This document shows positions 61,259 to 64,000 of a stretch of DNA of 64,000 nucleotides, one piece after another; positions within the stretch are counted from its first letter, which is position 1, and each line of letters opens with the position of its first letter. The stretch covers positions 1 to 64,000 of the forward strand of contig CAVRYH010000006.1 in NCBI GenBank assembly GCA_963725395.1. The letters run 5' to 3'. Both the position numbers and the translations under genes were made by a program. Below the pieces are notes generated by a model. The model was not told the DNA's origin. It made no database searches and saw only the letters and a list, made by a program, of their open reading frames with translations. Source of the stretch: Bog-756 sp963725395. GTDB taxonomy: Bacteria > Actinomycetota > Acidimicrobiia > Acidimicrobiales > RAAP-2.

Positions 61259-62935
61259 TCAGCTCAACCAGATCTGGGTGGGCCAGATGGCGCCACCGAT
61301 GAGGGCGAAGGCCTTGTCGCCCGCCGGGGTGGTCGGGGCGGCGAAGTCCTGCACCTGGGGTTGGGCGGCGATGGCCCAGGTGGTCCGGTCGTACCAGATG
61401 TAGGGCAGGTCCGAGCCCATGAGCTTGCTGACCTCCTGGTACGCGGCGATCCGATCGAGCTGGTTGGGGGACTCGCGTCCCTTGAGCAGGGCGGTCTGCA
61501 TCGCCGGGTCGGTGTTCCTCGCCATGTTGATGGAGAAGACCGGATTGATGTTGGTGGGGCTCCAGAAGATGTAGTTGAGGTCCGGGTCGACCGCTCCGAA
61601 CTGGCGCCACAGCTGGCCCTCGAACGTGCCCAGCAGGGCCGTGTTGATGATCTGGGCCTGCTCGACGGGGCTGAGGGACACCTTCATCCCGACCCCTTGG
61701 AGGATCGACTGGAGGTACTCGGCGATCTTGGTGGTGCTGGCGTCGGGGGTGTGGTTCAAGGTGACCGAGACGGGACTGCCGGTTTCCGACTCGACCTCTT
61801 TGACCAGTGACTTCGCCGTTTCCGCATTGGATACCGGGTAGCCGTTGTCGGCGACGTAGTAGGGGGAGGTCGAGGTGAACGGACCGTTGGAGGTGGCATT
61901 GACGCCCTGGTCGATCACCGTCACGTACTGCTGCGAGCTGATGGCGTAGGCCGTGGCCTGGCGCACCTTCAGGTTGTTGAACGGCGGCTTCGACAGGTTG
62001 AGGAGGAGACAGCCCATGTCGGGCTCGCCGGCCACGTTCTTCGAGTCGTCGATGTAGCCGAGCGAGGTGTCGGCCCTGATGGTGAGGATGTCATTGGGGG
62101 TGTCGGTGTGCATGATGTCGACCGCTCCCGAGGTCAGACTGCTCAACAGCTGGTCCGGGTCGGGAATCGGCTTGTAGGTGATGGTGTCGAGCAGGGGGAG
62201 GCCCGGCCGCCAGTAGTGCGGGTTCTTGGTGGCGGTGAAGTGGTCGTTCGGGATCCACTCCTGGAAGACGAACGGCCCGGTGCCGATGGGGTTGGTCTGG
62301 CTGTTGGTGGCGAGCCACTTGGGCTCGGCCACGTAGGCGAACTGCCCACCGATACCACCGGTCAGGTAGTAGTCGAACGGCACCCACGGGGTCTTCATGG
62401 TCAGCGTCACGACGAGGGGGCTGGTCACGGTGACGGTGTCGAGGTTGGTCAGGGTCGGGCCGGTCAGCGCCGAGGCCTGGTGGGCGGCGAAGTTGGCGGC
62501 CACGGCCGCGGCATCGCACGTCGTCCCGTTGTGGAACAAGAGGCCGGACGGCAGGGTGATCGTCCACTGCGTGTAGTCGCTGTTCGGTGTCACCGACTCG
62601 GCCAGGTAGGGCTGCGGGGCGCCGGAGGCGTCGATGATCATCAGGGGGTCGAAGACGGTGCGGGCGTAGAGCACCCCCACCTCGTCGAACGTCCCCTGGG
62701 TGGGGGAGAAGCCCTTCTCCTCGGCGTCGACCCCGAAGATGAGCGTGCCGCCGGCCTTGGGCGTGGCGGTGGAGACGCCGTCGGGGTGGGTCCCCGTCGA
62801 GCTGGACTTGGACGAGCTGGACGAGCCCGAGCTGCACGCAGCCAGCAGCCCACCGGACGTGGCCACCGCGGCGACGCCGGCTCCGGCCACCGCGCTCCGG
62901 GCGAGAAACGATCGTCGGTCGATCTGGTCGGACAT
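61259..62935 (-). CDS. ABC transporter substrate-binding lipoprotein, family 5
   Basis: A 558-aa peptide/nickel-type solute-binding protein (SBP_bac_5). The N-terminus has a Tat-like motif RRSFLARSAV and a lipobox ending at Cys34 (GGLLAAC), followed by a Ser/Lys-rich linker. The domain includes SVTPNSDYTQWTITLPSGLLFHNG near residues 120-145 and QATAYAISSQQYV, standard for the family. No permease or ATPase gene is adjacent, so the transporter partners are elsewhere. The ATG at 62935 has AAGGGGG upstream. A start farther up at 63130 would add unrelated sequence. Confidence 0.9.
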   Translation of the reverse strand: MSDQIDRRSFLARSAVAGAGVAAVATSGGLLAACSSGSSSSSKSSSTGTHPDGVSTATPKAGGTLIFGVDAEEKGFSPTQGTFDEVGVLYARTVFDPLMIIDASGAPQPYLAESVTPNSDYTQWTITLPSGLLFHNGTTCDAAAVAANFAAHQASALTGPTLTNLDTVTVTSPLVVTLTMKTPWVPFDYYLTGGIGGQFAYVAEPKWLATNSQTNPIGTGPFVFQEWIPNDHFTATKNPHYWRPGLPLLDTITYKPIPDPDQLLSSLTSGAVDIMHTDTPNDILTIRADTSLGYIDDSKNVAGEPDMGCLLLNLSKPPFNNLKVRQATAYAISSQQYVTVIDQGVNATSNGPFTSTSPYYVADNGYPVSNAETAKSLVKEVESETGSPVSVTLNHTPDASTTKIAEYLQSILQGVGMKVSLSPVEQAQIINTALLGTFEGQLWRQFGAVDPDLNYIFWSPTNINPVFSINMARNTDPAMQTALLKGRESPNQLDRIAAYQEVSKLMGSDLPYIWYDRTTWAIAAQPQVQDFAAPTTPAGDKAFALIGGAIWPTQIWLS

Positions 62936-63179
62936 GGTCCCCCTTAGCATTGGGACCGGCGCACCACGCCCCGGTCCTCCCACCGCCAGGTTGTCGTCGC
63001 AGGTAGCAGGCAATTTCTGCAGACCGACTCCGGGCTCAGGCCTGACGATAGCTCCCCGACCACCGCCGGGGTGGTCTCCCCCCGGTCCGCCGGCGACCGC
63101 ATCCGGCCGGCACCTCATGGGCGGGGCCAACCGGATCGTCCCCGACGGTGGGGTGGCAGAGATCGGACGGACATGCCGG

Positions 63180-63185
63180 TACTGT
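63180..63185 (+). promoter_or_regulatory. -10 element before the Xer recombinase gene
   Basis: TACTGT, exactly 6 nt before the GTG at 63192. Confidence 0.55.
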
Positions 63186-63191
63186 TTTGGG

Positions 63192-64000
63192 GTGCCCTGG
63201 GAGATCGAAGCCTTCCGCCGGTCGGTCGGTGGCCTCTCGCCGGCGTCGGTGCGGGCCTACTCCTCGGACGTCGAGCGATTCGCCGAATGGGCAGGCCGTG
63301 GCGGTGCCGAGGGGCCGGCCGACGTCGATCGGATCACGCTCCGACGGTACCTGGCGTATCTGGCCACCCGCCGCTACGCCAAGGCCTCTATCGCCAGGAC
63401 GGCCGCCTCTCTCCGCTCGTACTTCCAGTGGTGCGCCAAGCGGGGCCTTCTGGCCTCGGACCCGTCCCTCCGGCTGTCGGCCCCGACGCCCGACTCGAGG
63501 CTGCCCCGGGTCCTCGGCCACGCTGAGCTGGACGAGCTGCTGGAGCCGGTGGCCGGGCAGGATGCCCCGCCTCCGACGCCGGTGGACCGGCGGGACGACG
63601 CCGTGCTGGAGCTGCTCTACGGGAGTGGGCTGCGGGTGGCCGAGCTGTGCGGACTGGACGTCGCCGACGTGGACCTCGCCCGCCTGGTGGTCACGGTGAC
63701 GGGCAAGGGCTCCAAGCAACGCCAGGTGTTGATCCACGAACGGGGGGCTGCGGCCGTCCGGGCGTGGCTGGACGGCCCCCGGGCCGCCCTCGCTGGCGCC
63801 CCCCGACAGCGGGCACGGCCGCGACCCGGCCCTGTTCTTCAACCGGCGGGGGAAGCGGCTCGGGCCCCGGGACGTCCGGCGCATTCTCGACCGCCGCTCA
63901 CCGGTGCCGACCCATCCCCACGCCCTTCGCCACAGCTTCGCCACCCACCTCCTGGACGGGGGTGCCGACCTGCGGGTGGTGCAGGAGTTGTTGGGTCACG
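63192..64000 (+). CDS. Tyrosine recombinase XerC/XerD, partial, single-base frameshift as read
   Basis: A site-specific recombinase for chromosome dimer resolution; the 3' end lies beyond the window. The N-terminal SAM-like domain reads VPWEIEAFRRSVGGLSPASV and YLAYLATRRYAKASIAR. In the catalytic domain the first Arg is in LYGSGLRVAELCGL and the Lys in TGKGSKQRQV. At a run of six C at 63799-63804 the frame shifts by one. The continuation has PALFFNRRGKRLGPRDVRRI and HALRHSFATHLLDGGADLRV, with the HxxR motif, then LLGH in the other frame. The catalytic Tyr is outside. A homopolymer error is the simplest explanation. Confidence 0.85.
   Translation, partial: MPWEIEAFRRSVGGLSPASVRAYSSDVERFAEWAGRGGAEGPADVDRITLRRYLAYLATRRYAKASIARTAASLRSYFQWCAKRGLLASDPSLRLSAPTPDSRLPRVLGHAELDELLEPVAGQDAPPPTPVDRRDDAVLELLYGSGLRVAELCGLDVADVDLARLVVTVTGKGSKQRQVLIHERGAAAVRAWLDGPRAALAGAPRQRARPRPGPVLQPAGEAARAPGRPAHSRPPLTGADPSPRPSPQLRHPPPGRGCRPAGGAGVVGS

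Noticed and set aside
63192..64000. The Xer gene as an integrase of a mobile element
   Set aside because: Its sequence is that of the housekeeping XerC/XerD type and no element ends or cargo are visible; the surrounding genes are chromosomal.

Overview
The window is GC-rich DNA from an actinobacterium, most likely from the class Acidimicrobiia. The reasons are the high GC, many GTG starts, an F420-type LLM oxidoreductase, class II DAHP synthase, an MtrAB-like two-component locus, the radical SAM/DUF2344/RNase E/L21/L27/Obg cluster, and secreted proteins built of GYWLVAxDGG repeats that I associate with acidimicrobial genomes. The class assignment is inference; no rRNA gene is present. A consistent promoter style runs through the window: a TAnnnT hexamer ends 6 or 7 nt (sometimes 8-11 nt) before many start codons, the signature of leaderless transcription. 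I used it to choose several starts.

Layout. 1-343: three tRNAs (Lys partial, His, Arg). 413-9058 (minus): a membrane protein, then an operon of GH38 alpha-mannosidase, a free-standing lipoyl carrier, a SnoaL-like protein, an FAD dehydrogenase, and E1 alpha and beta subunits of a 2-oxoacid dehydrogenase, with no E2 or E3. 9197-14677: a secreted propeller/repeat protein, an orphan ParA, a zinc-ribbon protein, a DedA membrane protein and an MBL hydrolase. 15001-16786: a PAS-GGDEF-EAL protein with a frameshift. 16787-23179: a looser, visibly more A/T-rich region with a decayed YcxB-like gene, small hypotheticals, a methyltransferase, a RibD/DHFR-like reductase, a CoA-binding protein and a phospholipase C-type phosphoesterase, ending at tRNA-Pro.

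23335-34384: Ppx/GppA phosphatase, DUF5679 protein, a second GGDEF-EAL protein broken inside a 57-bp tandem repeat, glutathione peroxidase, then tig-clpP-clpX (folding and proteolysis), folC and ndk. 34539-39258: mreB (frameshifted as read), mreC, mreD and PBP2, the rod-shape elongation machinery. 39335-47017: radical SAM protein, DUF2344 partner, RNase E/G, L21, L27, a tyrosine phosphatase and Obg GTPase. 47014-49519: proB and proA for proline synthesis. 49516-52734: MoxR ATPase, vWA protein and histidine phosphatase in a tightly overlapping cluster.

52722-55875 (minus): a second protein with six GYWLVAxDGG repeats fused to a GH25/DUF1906-like domain, and DAHP synthase. 55913-58322: LLM oxidoreductase, nadD, a small membrane protein and rsfS. 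58382-61206 (minus): response regulator, histidine kinase and a short GerMN lipoprotein resembling MtrA-MtrB-LpqB. Last come a Tat/lipoprotein substrate-binding protein and a tyrosine recombinase cut by the window end.

Four otherwise well conserved genes (two GGDEF-EAL genes, mreB, the Xer recombinase) each carry one single-base indel. Because two of them are core genes, residual sequence or assembly errors are a serious alternative to real mutation, and this limits any claim about phase variation.
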